Shown: piece by piece, positions 1 to 9,409 of the stretch
Position numbering within the stretch: position 1 is the first letter of the stretch
Layout of the letters: each line of letters starts with the position of its first letter
NCBI GenBank assembly: GCA_913019975.1
Contig: CAJWBH010000017.1
Coordinates: 1-64,000, forward strand
DNA from: Thalassolituus maritimus
GTDB lineage: Bacteria > Pseudomonadota > Gammaproteobacteria > Pseudomonadales > Oceanobacteraceae
Direction: 5' to 3'
Length of the DNA: 64,000 nt
The notes under the pieces: model-generated
What the model was told of the DNA's origin: nothing
Databases searched by the model: none
The model's input: the letters and a program-made list of their open reading frames with translations, nothing else
Translations under genes and position numbers: made by a program

Positions 1-107
1 GTTGTGCAATCTCATCATGGCACAAGGGGGACGGGTCCATCTCATTTCCTACAAAAAGGGGGCAGGCGTTGGGAGCACATAGCGCACGATATATCGATAG
101 AGGAGAC

Positions 108-827
108 TCAGATCTCCGCAAAACTCTTCACAGCGTTATGCTCTGCATTCGCAGGAATATCATCCTCTCTCAGCAGCCATACCGTCTGCATTCCGGCTTC
201 TCTGGCCGCATCCAGTTCTTCTTTGATGTCCGATAAAAACAGCACGTCCGCGGCATTTAAACCGGCGTGTGCTTTCTGCAGTTCGGCAAGAATATTCAGG
301 TACGACTGAGTCTCGCGTTTGCCGCCCATCAGGGTATCAAAATGGCCTTTGAATAAAGGCAGCAGGTTGCCATCCTGTGAGTAGCCGAAGAAGAGTTCCT
401 GGGCTTTTACTGAGCCTGAAGAGTACACATAGAGTGGCAGGCCGCTGTCGTGCCATTTTTTCAGGTATTCGGTGGCGTCCGGGTACATATGCGCTTGGTA
501 GTCGCCATTCTCGTAGCCGGTTTTCCAGATCAGGCCTTGTAGGGCTTTGAGCGGGGTGGCTTTGCGGTCTTCGCTGATCCATTGCAGCAGTTTGGCGATG
601 AGTGCGTCTGTATTGTCGGCGCTGATTTTGGCGCTGAGATTGTCACCGTCTTCTGCTGCGAGTTCTGCCGTTTGTTGCAGGGCGGTCTGAACTTTTTCGT
701 CGTTAATATTTTCTTTTACGAACGCGGGCAGGTGGTTTGCCGCGTACGGGAAAAGTACATCTTTAACGAAGGAAATCGAAGACGTGGTGCCTTCGATATC
801 GGTCAGGATCAGTTTGACGTTCTGCAT
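108..827 (-). CDS. mtnC: Enolase-phosphatase E1 (methionine salvage)
   Basis: This 239-residue HAD-superfamily enzyme converts 2,3-diketo-5-methylthiopentyl-1-phosphate first to the enol and then, by dephosphorylation, to acireductone in the cytosolic methionine salvage pathway. The N-terminal motif DIEGTTSS carries the predicted nucleophile Asp10 and the MtnC-type Glu12. Length matches bacterial MtnC. It is the last gene of the minus-strand run mtnA-mtnB-mtnD-mtnC and starts 7 bases after mtnD ends, so it is very likely co-transcribed. Bases 1-107, downstream of its stop, show no gene or convincing terminator. Identification rests on motif, length and context together. Confidence 0.95.
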   Translation of the reverse strand: MQNVKLILTDIEGTTSSISFVKDVLFPYAANHLPAFVKENINDEKVQTALQQTAELAAEDGDNLSAKISADNTDALIAKLLQWISEDRKATPLKALQGLIWKTGYENGDYQAHMYPDATEYLKKWHDSGLPLYVYSSGSVKAQELFFGYSQDGNLLPLFKGHFDTLMGGKRETQSYLNILAELQKAHAGLNAADVLFLSDIKEELDAAREAGMQTVWLLREDDIPANAEHNAVKSFAEI

Positions 828-834
828 AGCGGAA

Positions 835-1380
835 TCAGTTTTCTAAACGGTTAAAGCGGTTGGCGATATCGCTGCCGGTGAAGTTCGCGACCCAGCCTTC
901 TGGGTTGTTGAACAGGCGGATGGCGATAAAGTTCGGGTTCGGGCCCATGTCGAACCAATGGGTGGTGTTCGCGGGTACGCTGATAAGGTCGCCTTCGGTG
1001 CACAGCACTTCGTAGACTTTTTCGCCGATGTGCAGGGTGAACAGGCCTTCGCCGCCCACGAAGAAACGCACTTCGTCTTCGCTGTGGGTGTGTTCGCTCA
1101 GGAACTTCTGACGGAATTCGTTTTTCTGTGGGTGGTCGGCGCTGAGGCTCACCACGTCGACAGTCTGGTAGCCGTCTTCTTTCATCAGGCGGTCGATGTC
1201 TTTCTGGTAGGCCGCGATGACCTCTTCCTGTGGCGCACCCGGATCAAGTTCTGCGTCGGTTTCCCACTGTTCGTAACGCACACCAGCTTCTGCCAGTTTT
1301 GCGGCCATTTTTTCTTTGTTGTCGGTGGTGAACAACAGGTTGGTGACGTCGTGGTCTGTGTATACGCGGAGTACGCTCAT
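835..1380 (-). CDS. mtnD: Acireductone dioxygenase
   Basis: This 181-residue cupin enzyme oxidises acireductone. The Fe form gives the methionine precursor 2-keto-4-methylthiobutyrate and formate; the Ni form runs an off-pathway reaction. The metal ligands are visible in the cupin motif as His97, His99 and Glu103, with His141 further on, at almost the numbering known for the Klebsiella enzyme. A GAGG ribosome-binding site precedes the ATG. It lies between mtnB and mtnC with gaps of 7 bases on both sides, which indicates one operon. The metal actually bound cannot be read from sequence. Confidence 0.95.
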   Translation of the reverse strand: MSVLRVYTDHDVTNLLFTTDNKEKMAAKLAEAGVRYEQWETDAELDPGAPQEEVIAAYQKDIDRLMKEDGYQTVDVVSLSADHPQKNEFRQKFLSEHTHSEDEVRFFVGGEGLFTLHIGEKVYEVLCTEGDLISVPANTTHWFDMGPNPNFIAIRLFNNPEGWVANFTGSDIANRFNRLEN

Positions 1381-1387
1381 AGTGGCC

Positions 1388-2032
1388 TCACGGTTGGCGT
1401 ATTTTTAATAATTCGAGTTGGTAACCTAACAAGTGTTCGAGCGCCTCAAGGTGGCGGTAACACTCTGCCAGGTCTTTGCCCCAGGTATAAACCCCGTGGC
1501 CACGGATCAGGTAGGCATGTCCCTGACCGTGTTCCTGCATGTGCGTTTCTACCTGCGCAGACAGGCGGTCGATGTCCTGATCGTTAGGAAATATCGGGAA
1601 GGTCACTGTGCCTTCGTGGGTGGTTTCGCCAGCGAAGGCTTTCTGCAGTTCCCAGCCGGTGATGCTCAGGCTGTTTTCTTTCCAGATCTGCGACAGTAAC
1701 ACGACGGTCGGTGAGTGCGTATGCAGCACGGCGCCGATATTGCCATCGCGTCGATACAGTTGCGTGTGCAGGCCGGTTTCTGCTGATGGTTTACCTTCTG
1801 ACAGCGGTTCGCCGTTCATGTTCACGGCAAGTATATCGGCCGGTGTCAGCTCGCCTTTGTGTTTGCCGGAGCTGGTCAGGGCACAGACGTCTTCGTTTAA
1901 ACGTACGGAATAGTTTGAGCTGGTGGCGGGCGACCAGTTGTTACCGTAGAGAATGCGGCCGTATCGGCAGAGTTCTTCGGCGGCTTTCTGGAAGTCTGCC
2001 TTGTTGAATGCGGCTTTGTTGAATGCGGTCAT
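1388..2032 (-). CDS. mtnB: Methylthioribulose-1-phosphate dehydratase
   Basis: This 214-residue class II aldolase/adducin-fold protein dehydrates 5-methylthioribulose-1-phosphate to the diketo compound used by MtnC. The zinc-binding HTHSP motif (His104, His106) and a later GHG segment fit the family. The N-terminus carries a short near-repeat (FNKAAFNKADF), which may be a small duplication or mean that the true start lies a few codons later. It follows mtnA by 21 bases and precedes mtnD by 7. The neighbours make the MtnB assignment much firmer than the fold alone, since this fold also contains L-fuculose-phosphate aldolases. Confidence 0.94.
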   Translation of the reverse strand: MTAFNKAAFNKADFQKAAEELCRYGRILYGNNWSPATSSNYSVRLNEDVCALTSSGKHKGELTPADILAVNMNGEPLSEGKPSAETGLHTQLYRRDGNIGAVLHTHSPTVVLLSQIWKENSLSITGWELQKAFAGETTHEGTVTFPIFPNDQDIDRLSAQVETHMQEHGQGHAYLIRGHGVYTWGKDLAECYRHLEALEHLLGYQLELLKIRQP

Positions 2033-2053
2033 CAGTTAATACCTGCCCAGTGC

Positions 2054-3058
2054 TCAGCTGTTGACCATAACGGCGATATTATCCACCGTTGGATTTTCGA
2101 CAAAGCCTTTCTCGGTCACGATGGCGTCGATCAGTTCCGCAGGGGTGACATCGAACGATGGATTAATCGCTTCGCAGCCCTCAGGGGCGATTAGCTGGCC
2201 GTTAAGTGATGTCACTTCTGACATCGGGCGCTGTTCAATCGGGATGGCATTGCCGCTATCGAGTGTCAGGTCAAAGGTGGTGGTCGGTGCGGCAACCATG
2301 ACTTTCATGCCGTGGTGTTTGGCTAAAACAGCCAGGCTGTAAGTACCGATTTTGTTGGCAACGTCGCCGTTGGCGGTGATGCGGTCAGCACCGACAATCA
2401 CCCAGTCTGCACCGTTGGCACGGAATAGCTGTGCGGCTGCGCCGTCACACACCAATTTCACCGGAATATTATCCTGCATCAGCTCCCATGCGGTTAAGCG
2501 TGCGCCTTGCAGCCATGGGCGGGTTTCACCGGCGTATACCTGGGTGATTTTGCCATCGGCGTAGGCAGAACGGATGATGCCCAATGCGGTACCGTGGCCG
2601 CCAGTCGCCAGAGCGCCTGTGTTGCAGTGGGTATAAATGCGGCTGCCTTCTTTAATCAGCGAAGCGCCAAACTGCCCCATTGCCAGATTAGCGGCGATGT
2701 CTTCTTCGTGAATCTTTTTCGCTTCGGCGACCAGAGCGTGTGGATCTTCCGTCCCCAAGCTGGCCATGCGCTCCAGTGCCCAGAAAAGGTTAACGGCGGT
2801 TGGGCGGGATTCTGCCAATACTTTATAAGCTTCGCCAAGATCACGGCCGTTTAAAGCATCCAGTGCGTAACCGTAGGCGGCGGTGATACCGATGGCAGGC
2901 GCGCCACGCACGACCATGTCACGGATGGCATCAGCAACATCATTGGCGGTGGTGTATTCATGCACTGTGTGAGTGTGCGGCAGTACGCGCTGATCTAAAA
3001 GATGCAGCGATTGGCCGCGCCATTCGATGGCATGAAACGATGATGAATGCGCTGTCAT
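2054..3058 (-). CDS. mtnA: Methylthioribose-1-phosphate isomerase
   Basis: First enzyme of the local salvage run. It isomerises 5-methylthioribose-1-phosphate to the ribulose form and belongs to the eIF2B-alpha-like family. Visible signatures are RGAPAIGI, the catalytic-cysteine segment [14 protein letters not shown] and the catalytic-aspartate segment [11 protein letters not shown]. The ATG at 3058 was chosen; a GTG three codons upstream (3067) is in frame and cannot be excluded, as neither has a strong ribosome-binding site. No methylthioribose kinase or MTA phosphorylase gene is in the window, so how the substrate is made is not shown here. Confidence 0.93.
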   Translation of the reverse strand: MTAHSSSFHAIEWRGQSLHLLDQRVLPHTHTVHEYTTANDVADAIRDMVVRGAPAIGITAAYGYALDALNGRDLGEAYKVLAESRPTAVNLFWALERMASLGTEDPHALVAEAKKIHEEDIAANLAMGQFGASLIKEGSRIYTHCNTGALATGGHGTALGIIRSAYADGKITQVYAGETRPWLQGARLTAWELMQDNIPVKLVCDGAAAQLFRANGADWVIVGADRITANGDVANKIGTYSLAVLAKHHGMKVMVAAPTTTFDLTLDSGNAIPIEQRPMSEVTSLNGQLIAPEGCEAINPSFDVTPAELIDAIVTEKGFVENPTVDNIAVMVNS

Positions 3059-3067
3059 AGGTAACAC

Positions 3068-3445
3068 CAGACTGAGGAGTTAAAGCGCCGCATTTTACAC
3101 CTCTTCACCTCGACTTGTCGTGCGTACCGGTGAGTATCACCCTGCTATACGGCACTCCACACACGCAGCAAGTACGTCCTTGTATGCTCAGCTCCCACAT
3201 CCATGTGGGAGATGGTGTGTCGCTGCCGCATACCGGGCTCAATTACTGCTGCAGAGTTAACGATGGGGTGATGGGAAGTAGTGAGCGGCCATTGCTGGCA
3301 TGGGCGCCGGCAATAAAATCATTGCGGAGGTAACAACAGCGCCAGAATGTCTGTTTGCAGCCTTTGCCAGCAGGGATGCTGGCACAGAGTTTACAGGGAT
3401 GTATTTACAACGTGCTGCACTCAGACATTCTGGGGGTGTTCCGGG
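3068..3445. other. Gene-free interval with two perfect hairpins
   Basis: This 378-base stretch between mtnA and pgi has no credible gene. It holds two perfect inverted repeats: a 9-bp stem with a 2-base loop at 3192-3211 (CTCCCACAT/ATGTGGGAG) and a 7-bp stem with a 4-base loop at 3366-3383 (GCCAGCA/TGCTGGC). Phrases around them such as TACAGGGATGTA, and the hairpin arms containing CCATGTGGGA, resemble dispersed intergenic repeats I recall from marine gammaproteobacteria. That resemblance is from memory and untested. Small plus-strand ORFs here lack homology cues and good ribosome-binding sites. Confidence 0.5.
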
Positions 3446-5104
3446 TTACAGAAGCTTCTGCATGCGATGGAAGGCGTTAATCAGGCCGTTGGTCGAGCCG
3501 TCGAAACCGTCCGGTGCGCTCTGTGATTCCAGAGCATCGAGTACTTTGTTGCCGAGCTTTTTGCCCAGCTCCACACCCCATTGGTCGAATGAGTTCACGT
3601 CCCAGAGCATGCCCTGTGCGGCAACTTTATGCTCGTAAAGCGCAATCAGTGCACCAACCACCTGAGGCGTCGATTTCGGGAAGTACAGAGTGTTAGACGG
3701 GCGGTTACCCGGAATCACTTTATGTGGCGCCAGCACCATGGCTTCGGCTTTGCTCATGCCTGAGGCAACCAACTCTTCTATGGCTTCGTCTTCTGATTTA
3801 CCCTGCAGCAGCGCCTGGCTCTGTGACAGGCAGTTAGATACCAGCATCGCATGGAAGTTATCAATCGGGTTGTGACTGTTCATCGGCATGATGAAGTCAC
3901 ACGGTGAGAAGTGCGTGCCCTGGTGCAATAGCTGGTGGAACGCGTGCTGACCATTGGTCCCTACGCCGCCCCAGATAACCGGGCCGGTGTTGTAATTCAC
4001 TTTGCTGCCATCAATGGTCACGCTTTTGCCGTTACTTTCCATATCAAGCTGCTGCAGGTGCGCAGGCAGTGAGCGCAGGTAGTGATCGTACGGCAGGATG
4101 GCGTGTGAGTTCACACCAAAGAAGTTAACGTACCAGACACCCAGCAAGGCCATGATGACGGGCATATTGTGTTCGAGTGGTGCCGTGCGGAAATGCTCAT
4201 CCATCAGGTAAGCACCGCGCAGCAGGTCGCGGAAGTTATCAATCCCGATGGCCAGCGCCAGTGGCAGGCCAATGGCCGACCAGAGCGAATAACGACCGCC
4301 TACCCAGTCCCACATCGGGAAGATGTTCTCTTCAGAAATACCAAAAGCAGTGGCTTTTTCGACGTTGGAAGACACCGCGGTGAAGTGCTTGCACAGGTCG
4401 CCTTCGGTACCACCATTATCCAGGAACCACTGACGGCAGGCATTGGCGTTCTTCAGGGTTTCCTGAGTACCAAACGATTTCGACTGGATAATAAAGAGGG
4501 TGGTCGCCGGGTCGAGTCGCTTCAGAATCTCAGTAATGTGCGAGCCGTCAATGTTGGCAAGGTAGTGAATGTTCAGGCGGCTGTCCCAGTAGGGCTTGAG
4601 AGCGCTGGAGGCCAGTTTCGGGCCGAGGAACGAACCACCGATACCGATGGATACCACGTCAGTAAAAGGCTTGTTGGTGTAGCCGCGCCATTGGTTACGA
4701 CGGATCTTCCAGCAGAACTCTTCCATGCGATGAACCGTCTCGCGGATCTCTGGCATGATGTTTTCGCCGTCGACCATGATGTCTCGGTCGCCGAAGTTAC
4801 GCAGAGCGGTGTGCAGTGCCGGACGGTTTTCGCTGCGGTTAATGGTTTCGCCATTGAACATGGCTCCGATTTTCGCTGGCAGGTCCTGCTCACGGGCAAG
4901 GCTGAGCAGCAGAGACATAGTGTCTTCGGTGATGCGGTTTTTGGAGTAGTCGAGGGTAAGGCCTGCCGCTTCAAGCTGGAAGGTGTCAAAGCGGTTGGGG
5001 TCTTCGTTAAACCAGTCACGCATGTGGTGATCACTGATGCGGCTGTAGTGTTCCTGAAGGTCTTTCCACGCTGCTGACTGCGTCAGGCTTCCTGTGTATC
5101 CCAT
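3446..5104 (-). CDS. pgi: Glucose-6-phosphate isomerase
   Basis: This 552-residue cytosolic enzyme interconverts glucose-6-phosphate and fructose-6-phosphate. Family signatures are clear: the phosphosugar-binding segment GIGGSFLGPKL, the segment DWVGGRYSLWSA, and the C-terminal KVIPGNRPSNTL block. Length is typical for proteobacterial Pgi (about 550). An AGGA motif precedes the ATG by about 8 bases. It lies downstream of panD on the same strand, but a strong intrinsic terminator at 5168-5192 separates the two, so pgi probably has its own promoter in 5105-5167. Confidence 0.97.
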   Translation of the reverse strand: MGYTGSLTQSAAWKDLQEHYSRISDHHMRDWFNEDPNRFDTFQLEAAGLTLDYSKNRITEDTMSLLLSLAREQDLPAKIGAMFNGETINRSENRPALHTALRNFGDRDIMVDGENIMPEIRETVHRMEEFCWKIRRNQWRGYTNKPFTDVVSIGIGGSFLGPKLASSALKPYWDSRLNIHYLANIDGSHITEILKRLDPATTLFIIQSKSFGTQETLKNANACRQWFLDNGGTEGDLCKHFTAVSSNVEKATAFGISEENIFPMWDWVGGRYSLWSAIGLPLALAIGIDNFRDLLRGAYLMDEHFRTAPLEHNMPVIMALLGVWYVNFFGVNSHAILPYDHYLRSLPAHLQQLDMESNGKSVTIDGSKVNYNTGPVIWGGVGTNGQHAFHQLLHQGTHFSPCDFIMPMNSHNPIDNFHAMLVSNCLSQSQALLQGKSEDEAIEELVASGMSKAEAMVLAPHKVIPGNRPSNTLYFPKSTPQVVGALIALYEHKVAAQGMLWDVNSFDQWGVELGKKLGNKVLDALESQSAPDGFDGSTNGLINAFHRMQKLL

Positions 5105-5167
5105 TGGTTTTCCTGCACTTTTTCCGTAACTAATGAATTGAGTATACGGTGTGGGTAATCAACGGGC

Positions 5168-5192
5168 AAAAAAAGACCGCCCGGAGGCGGCC
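5168..5192 (-). terminator. Intrinsic terminator after panD
   Basis: Read on the minus strand, a GC-rich 7-bp stem (GGCCGCC with GGCGGTC, one G-U pair, loop TCCG) is followed by seven T residues. It lies about 30 bases past the panD stop and would end the pcnB-folK-panBCD transcript before pgi. Confidence 0.85.
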
Positions 5193-5222
5193 TTTGTGGT
5201 CAGTTTGACAGTGATCGTGTGA

Positions 5223-5603
5223 TCAGGCCACCTGAACCGGAATGTCGAAGCTGGTGTGGCTGACAGTGTTGTCTTCGTTCATGTACACCATCTTTGGCTT
5301 AAAGGTTGCCAGTTCTTCTTCGCTGTAGTTGCCATAAGCGCAGATGATGATGCGGTCGCCAACACTGGCGTGGTGCGCAGCTGCACCGTTTACAGAGATA
5401 ATGCCTGAGTCGTCTTCGCCACGAATGATATAGGTGGTGAAGCGCTGGCCGTTATCAATGTTGTAGATCTGGATTTGTTCAAACTCACGCATGCCCGTTA
5501 GTTCGAGCAGCTTGCCGTCAATGGCACAAGAGCCTTCATAATTCAGCACAGAGTGAGTCACACGTGCCTGGTGAAGCTTGGCTTTCAGCATGATGGTTTG
5601 CAT
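5223..5603 (-). CDS. panD: Aspartate 1-decarboxylase
   Basis: PanD makes beta-alanine from aspartate for pantothenate synthesis. It is made as a proenzyme that cleaves itself to form a pyruvoyl group. With the ATG at 5603 the protein is 126 residues, the standard length, and the cleavage site Gly24-Ser25 falls in YEGSC exactly as in the E. coli enzyme. A GAAGGG ribosome-binding site sits 7 bases upstream. The in-frame TTG at 5618 lies within that ribosome-binding site and is rejected. The gene follows panC after a 107-base gap. Confidence 0.96.
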   Translation of the reverse strand: MQTIMLKAKLHQARVTHSVLNYEGSCAIDGKLLELTGMREFEQIQIYNIDNGQRFTTYIIRGEDDSGIISVNGAAAHHASVGDRIIICAYGNYSEEELATFKPKMVYMNEDNTVSHTSFDIPVQVA

Positions 5604-5710
5604 GGGTAAACCCTTCAAGTTCTCTGTTCGGACAATCCAAATCCGCGTTTTTGGCGGCTGTCTGAACTGTTCATTTTCTGGCCTATAGGCGTAAGGCGCG
5701 GAAGTATGCC

Positions 5711-6571
5711 CTAAACAATCCCGCGATTCAACGTTACGACCAGATTATCAATAAGGCGCGCATTGCCTAAAAATGCTGCCCCCAGAATGACCACCTCGGC
5801 AACCCCTGATGCCGCTGGGCTCAGGTCTGTGGCAGATCTTACTTCAACATAGTCTGGGCGGAATCCGCGCTCTTCAAGGCGAAGACTAGCTGCGCTCAGG
5901 CTATTTTCCAGCGACTCACCAGCGTTCAGCGCGTCGGCAATTTCGTTCAGTGTCTTGTAGAGTCCGGTGGCAAGCTGGCGCTCTTCGTCCGTCAGGTAGC
6001 CGTTGCGTGAACTCAGGGCCAGTCCGTCTTCTGCGCGGGCAGTCGGGACGGTGACTACCTCCACCGGGATACACAGGTCGTTGACCATTTTCTTGATCAC
6101 AGCGACCTGCTGGAAGTCTTTTTCACCAAAGAAGGCGGCGTCGGGCAGGACCTGATTAAACAGCTTGGTTACGACAGTAGAAACGCCGTCGAAGTGCCCT
6201 GGGCGGCTGCCACCGCACAGGCCTTCAGAGACCACTGGCACGTGGACAATGCTTTGCTCGTCCTGGCCATTCGGATACATCTCGTCGACGTCCGGTGCGA
6301 ACAGCAGGTCACAGTCGGCCGCAGCGAGCTTTTCCTGATCCTGTGGCAGGGTGCGTGGATAGCGTTGCAGGTCGGTTTTGTCGTTAAACTGGAGCGGGTT
6401 CACGAAGATGCTGCTGACGACGTAATCGGTCTCAGCGTTGGCGCGATCAACCAGGCTGATGTGGCCCGCGTGAAGGTTCCCCATCGTCGGTACGAAACCA
6501 ATACGTTTTCCACTCATGCGAGCGTTGCGGACGTGCTCCCGCAGTTCGGCAATGGTATGGACAGTGATCAT
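5711..6571 (-). CDS. panC: Pantothenate synthetase
   Basis: This ligase of 286 residues condenses pantoate and beta-alanine using ATP. The nucleotidylyl-transferase HIGH-type motif is HAGH (residues 34-37) within [10 protein letters not shown]. Downstream blocks FGEKDFQQ and LSSRNGYL are also family signatures. Its ATG overlaps the panB stop codon by 4 bases (ATGA), a sign of translational coupling, so the two enzymes that make and use pantoate are produced together. Confidence 0.97.
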   Translation of the reverse strand: MITVHTIAELREHVRNARMSGKRIGFVPTMGNLHAGHISLVDRANAETDYVVSSIFVNPLQFNDKTDLQRYPRTLPQDQEKLAAADCDLLFAPDVDEMYPNGQDEQSIVHVPVVSEGLCGGSRPGHFDGVSTVVTKLFNQVLPDAAFFGEKDFQQVAVIKKMVNDLCIPVEVVTVPTARAEDGLALSSRNGYLTDEERQLATGLYKTLNEIADALNAGESLENSLSAASLRLEERGFRPDYVEVRSATDLSPAASGVAEVVILGAAFLGNARLIDNLVVTLNRGIV

Positions 6572-7377
6572 GCATCGAATCCATGTTCTGGGGCCGGGAA
6601 GCTGCCATCGCGGACTTCGTCAGCGTATGCTTTGATTGCTTCTGGCACAGTGCGGCCACCGGTCATGTAGTTTTTCACAAACTTCGGGATGTGCTGAGTA
6701 TTGAGGCCCAGCATGTCGTAGCAGACCAGCACCTGAGCATCAGTGTCTGAACCCGCACCAATGCCGACGACAGGTACGTTAACCGCTTCTGTAATGCGCT
6801 TCGCCAGAGGGCTGGGAACACACTCAAGCAGGATAATATCGGCCCCGGCTTCGGCCAGAGCAATGGAGTGCGCGACCATGGCGTCGGCTTTCTCTTCTTC
6901 ACGACCCTGAACACGATAACCGCCCATTTTGTTAACTGCCTGCGGCGTAAGGCCGAGGTGAGCGCATACTGGCACGCCCTGACGAGCCAGGCTTTCTACA
7001 AGTGGCACCAGCCACTCATCGCCTTCGACTTTAACCATGTGAGCACCGGCCTGCATGACAGCACGAGCGCTGTCTACGCCTGTTGCGATATCACCGTAGG
7101 TCATAAATGGCAGGTCGGTCATGATAAGTGCCTGGCGTTCAGCGCGGGCGTTACCACGTGCTACAGCAGCCGTGTGATAGACCATTTCTTCCAGTGTGAC
7201 TGGAATCGTACTGGTCTGGCCCTGAATTACGTTACCGAGTGAATCACCAACCAGCAGAGCCTCAACACCTGCGTCGGCGGCCAATTGGGCGAAGGTGGCA
7301 TCGTACGCGGTCAGTACAGAAAACTTCTGACCCTTGTCTTTCATGCTTTGTAACGTGCGGATGCTGATAGCGCTCAT
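6568..7377 (-). CDS. panB: Ketopantoate hydroxymethyltransferase
   Basis: PanB, 269 residues, adds a hydroxymethyl group from methylene-tetrahydrofolate to 2-oxoisovalerate, the first committed step to pantothenate. The family blocks LTAYDATFAQLAADAGVEA, LVGDSLGNV, AHLGLTPQ and GIGAGSDTDAQVLV are present. It sits between folK (60 bases upstream) and panC (4-base overlap). Clustering with folK is common in pseudomonads and fits the need for a folate cofactor. Confidence 0.97.
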   Translation of the reverse strand: MSAISIRTLQSMKDKGQKFSVLTAYDATFAQLAADAGVEALLVGDSLGNVIQGQTSTIPVTLEEMVYHTAAVARGNARAERQALIMTDLPFMTYGDIATGVDSARAVMQAGAHMVKVEGDEWLVPLVESLARQGVPVCAHLGLTPQAVNKMGGYRVQGREEEKADAMVAHSIALAEAGADIILLECVPSPLAKRITEAVNVPVVGIGAGSDTDAQVLVCYDMLGLNTQHIPKFVKNYMTGGRTVPEAIKAYADEVRDGSFPAPEHGFDA

Positions 7378-7437
7378 GCTGTTTATTCTCCGGTAATCCC
7401 GATACGCGGGTAATGGGCGTATGGTGCGGATTGTGGG

Positions 7438-7932
7438 TTATAAGTCAATAACGGGCGATTGCAGCTTGTGCAGATCGCCGTCAAATGCGGGCTGGATCTG
7501 ACTGAGCCGTTGCCCGTCAGGTAGGGTGAGATCTGGCGCAATCTCCAGTAATGGAGTCACCACGAAAGAGCGGTTCGCCATTTCGTGGTGAGGAAGATTC
7601 AGGCGTTCTGAATTCAGTGTTTCATTGCCGTAAAGAAGGATATCGAGGTCGATGCAGCGTTCGCCCCAGTGGCGGTGTTTTATCCGGCCCTGGGTCTTTT
7701 CAATTGCCTGCAGGGCATCGAGGAGATCCAGAGGCGCCAGAATTGTCTCAAGCTCGGCGACCGCATTCACATAGTCGGGCTGATCTTCAGGGCCAAGCGG
7801 CGCGCTGCCATAAAGAGAAGAGCAGCGGATGAGCTGAGTCTCTGGCAGAGCTTTCAGTGTTCGCAGGGCGATATGAATCTGCTCGATGGGCCCGTCTATG
7901 TTGGCCCCAAGCCCGATATAAACCGTGGTCAT
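7438..7932 (-). CDS. folK: 6-hydroxymethyl-dihydropterin pyrophosphokinase
   Basis: This 164-residue enzyme transfers pyrophosphate from ATP to 6-hydroxymethyl-7,8-dihydropterin in folate synthesis. The start YIGLGANIDGP and the signature RHWGERCIDLDILLYG are diagnostic, as is the following LPHHEMANRSFVV segment. It starts 5 bases after the pcnB stop, so it is co-transcribed with pcnB. Length is normal for the family. Confidence 0.96.
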   Translation of the reverse strand: MTTVYIGLGANIDGPIEQIHIALRTLKALPETQLIRCSSLYGSAPLGPEDQPDYVNAVAELETILAPLDLLDALQAIEKTQGRIKHRHWGERCIDLDILLYGNETLNSERLNLPHHEMANRSFVVTPLLEIAPDLTLPDGQRLSQIQPAFDGDLHKLQSPVIDL

Positions 7933-7937
7933 TGGGG

Positions 7938-9305
7938 TCAGCTACGGTTGTTATTGCCGTTGCGACGACGACGCGGGCGACGGCGGCGTTGGCCATCATT
8001 GCGCTCGCCTGCGCCATCACTGCGTCTATCGTGTGAACGACTCGCCGCTGGTGGATGGTCTTTCTGGATTTCGGTCCAGAAATCACACAGCTCCTGCAGG
8101 TCTTCGCCGGACTGCTGACGTAGCAACAGGAAGTCGTAAGCGGCACGGAAGCGCGGATGCTGGGTCAGCTCGGCAGCTTTGCGGCTGCGCGTTTTCGGCA
8201 GGCGTAGCTGCATTTCCCAGATTTCACGCATCGGAATCGAGAAACGCTTCGGAATCGCGGTCGCTTTCACCTGTTCCTGAAGCACTTTGTCGGCGGCTTT
8301 CTGTAGGGCAGGGTGGGGGGCCATGCCATCGTCTTCGTACTTCTGACGCACTTTATTCAGTTGCGGCCAGAGCAGTGCAGCCAGGAAGAAATACGGTGTT
8401 ACCGACTTACCCGACTGAATACGGGCATCGGTGTTACGCATGGTGTTCTCGATCAGAGACACGGCGTAATCGTCTTCCTGCATGCGTTGTTCCGCAGACG
8501 GGAACAGAGGTTCGAACAGGTGATAGTCACGAAGCATGCGCACAGTATCCAGTGCGTTGCCTGCCAGAATAAGTTTCAGAGACTCTTCGAACAGACGAGC
8601 AGCAGGGATCTGAGTCATCAGTGGTGCCATGTCGCGAATCGGCGCGGCCGTTTTCGCTTCGATGTCGAAGCCAAGTTTTACCGCAAAGCGGATGGCACGG
8701 AGCATGCGCACCGGGTCTTCCCGATAACGTGTTGCCGGGTCACCGATGAGGCGGATCTGCTTGGCTTTGAGGTCATCCCAACCGCCAGCGTAAGAATGCA
8801 CACTGAAGTCATCGATGTTGTAGTAGAGGGCATTAATAGTGAAGTCGCGGCGCATCGCGTCTTCATCTTTGTTGCCGTAGACGTTATCGCGCAGGATCAT
8901 GCCCTGATCGCCCTGGCGGGATACTTTATCCGAATGCTCTTCAGAGGGTGGCGCGCGGAATGTCGCGACTTCAATGACCTCGCGGCCAAACACCACATGA
9001 ACCAACTTAAACCGACGACCAATCAGACGAGAGTTGCGGAACAGCGCATTAACCTGCTCTGGCGTCGCATCCGTCGACACATCGAAATCTTTAGGAGACA
9101 AACCCAGAAGGTTATCGCGGACACCTCCACCCACCAGATAGGCTCCATAGCCAGCTTTGCGCAGTCGATATAGCACCTTCAGCGCAGGCTCACTGATGTT
9201 TGTGCGGGAGATAGAATGCTCGTCGCGCGGAATCACACGTAGCTGTACATCGTCAGCATCGGCTTTCTGGCTGAACAGTTTTTTGACTCGGTTGATCAGG
9301 GTCAC
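7938..9305 (-). CDS. pcnB: Poly(A) polymerase I
   Basis: PcnB (455 residues) adds 3' poly(A) tails that promote RNA decay. The nucleotidyltransferase core is visible as LVGGGVRDNLLG followed by PKDFDVSTDATP, and the RNA/nucleotide-binding block RRDFTINALYYN comes later. The C-terminus is a low-complexity basic tail rich in Arg and Asn, as in other PcnB proteins, probably for RNA binding. The start is GTG (9305). It heads the folK-panBCD run. Gene order cbrB-crcZ-pcnB is known in Pseudomonas; here three sRNA units fill the crcZ position, and the terminator at 9413-9443 lies 108 bases upstream of the start. Confidence 0.95.
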   Translation of the reverse strand: MTLINRVKKLFSQKADADDVQLRVIPRDEHSISRTNISEPALKVLYRLRKAGYGAYLVGGGVRDNLLGLSPKDFDVSTDATPEQVNALFRNSRLIGRRFKLVHVVFGREVIEVATFRAPPSEEHSDKVSRQGDQGMILRDNVYGNKDEDAMRRDFTINALYYNIDDFSVHSYAGGWDDLKAKQIRLIGDPATRYREDPVRMLRAIRFAVKLGFDIEAKTAAPIRDMAPLMTQIPAARLFEESLKLILAGNALDTVRMLRDYHLFEPLFPSAEQRMQEDDYAVSLIENTMRNTDARIQSGKSVTPYFFLAALLWPQLNKVRQKYEDDGMAPHPALQKAADKVLQEQVKATAIPKRFSIPMREIWEMQLRLPKTRSRKAAELTQHPRFRAAYDFLLLRQQSGEDLQELCDFWTEIQKDHPPAASRSHDRRSDGAGERNDGQRRRRPRRRRNGNNNRS

Positions 9306-9409
9306 GATAGAAGTGGTTCTCTGGTTAATCTGCGAGCGAGTTTACAGCTAAGCCGGAGCGGACACAAAGTAAACAGTTGAGGCTGGCCCGGAGGGGTAGG
9401 TAACAGGCA

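Noticed and set aside
4-309. Plus-strand ORF at the window start
   Set aside because: Overlaps the conserved end of mtnC on the other strand, low-complexity Ser-rich product, no support.
3115-3333. 72-codon ORF in the mtnA-pgi gap
   Set aside because: Composed of the hairpin repeat region, no family resemblance and no ribosome-binding site.
4169-5077. 302-codon plus-strand ORF antisense to pgi
   Set aside because: It is a shadow frame of a strongly conserved enzyme gene and shows no motif or ribosome-binding site.
8313-9173. 286-codon plus-strand ORF antisense to pcnB
   Set aside because: Shadow frame; the minus strand encodes clear poly(A) polymerase motifs.
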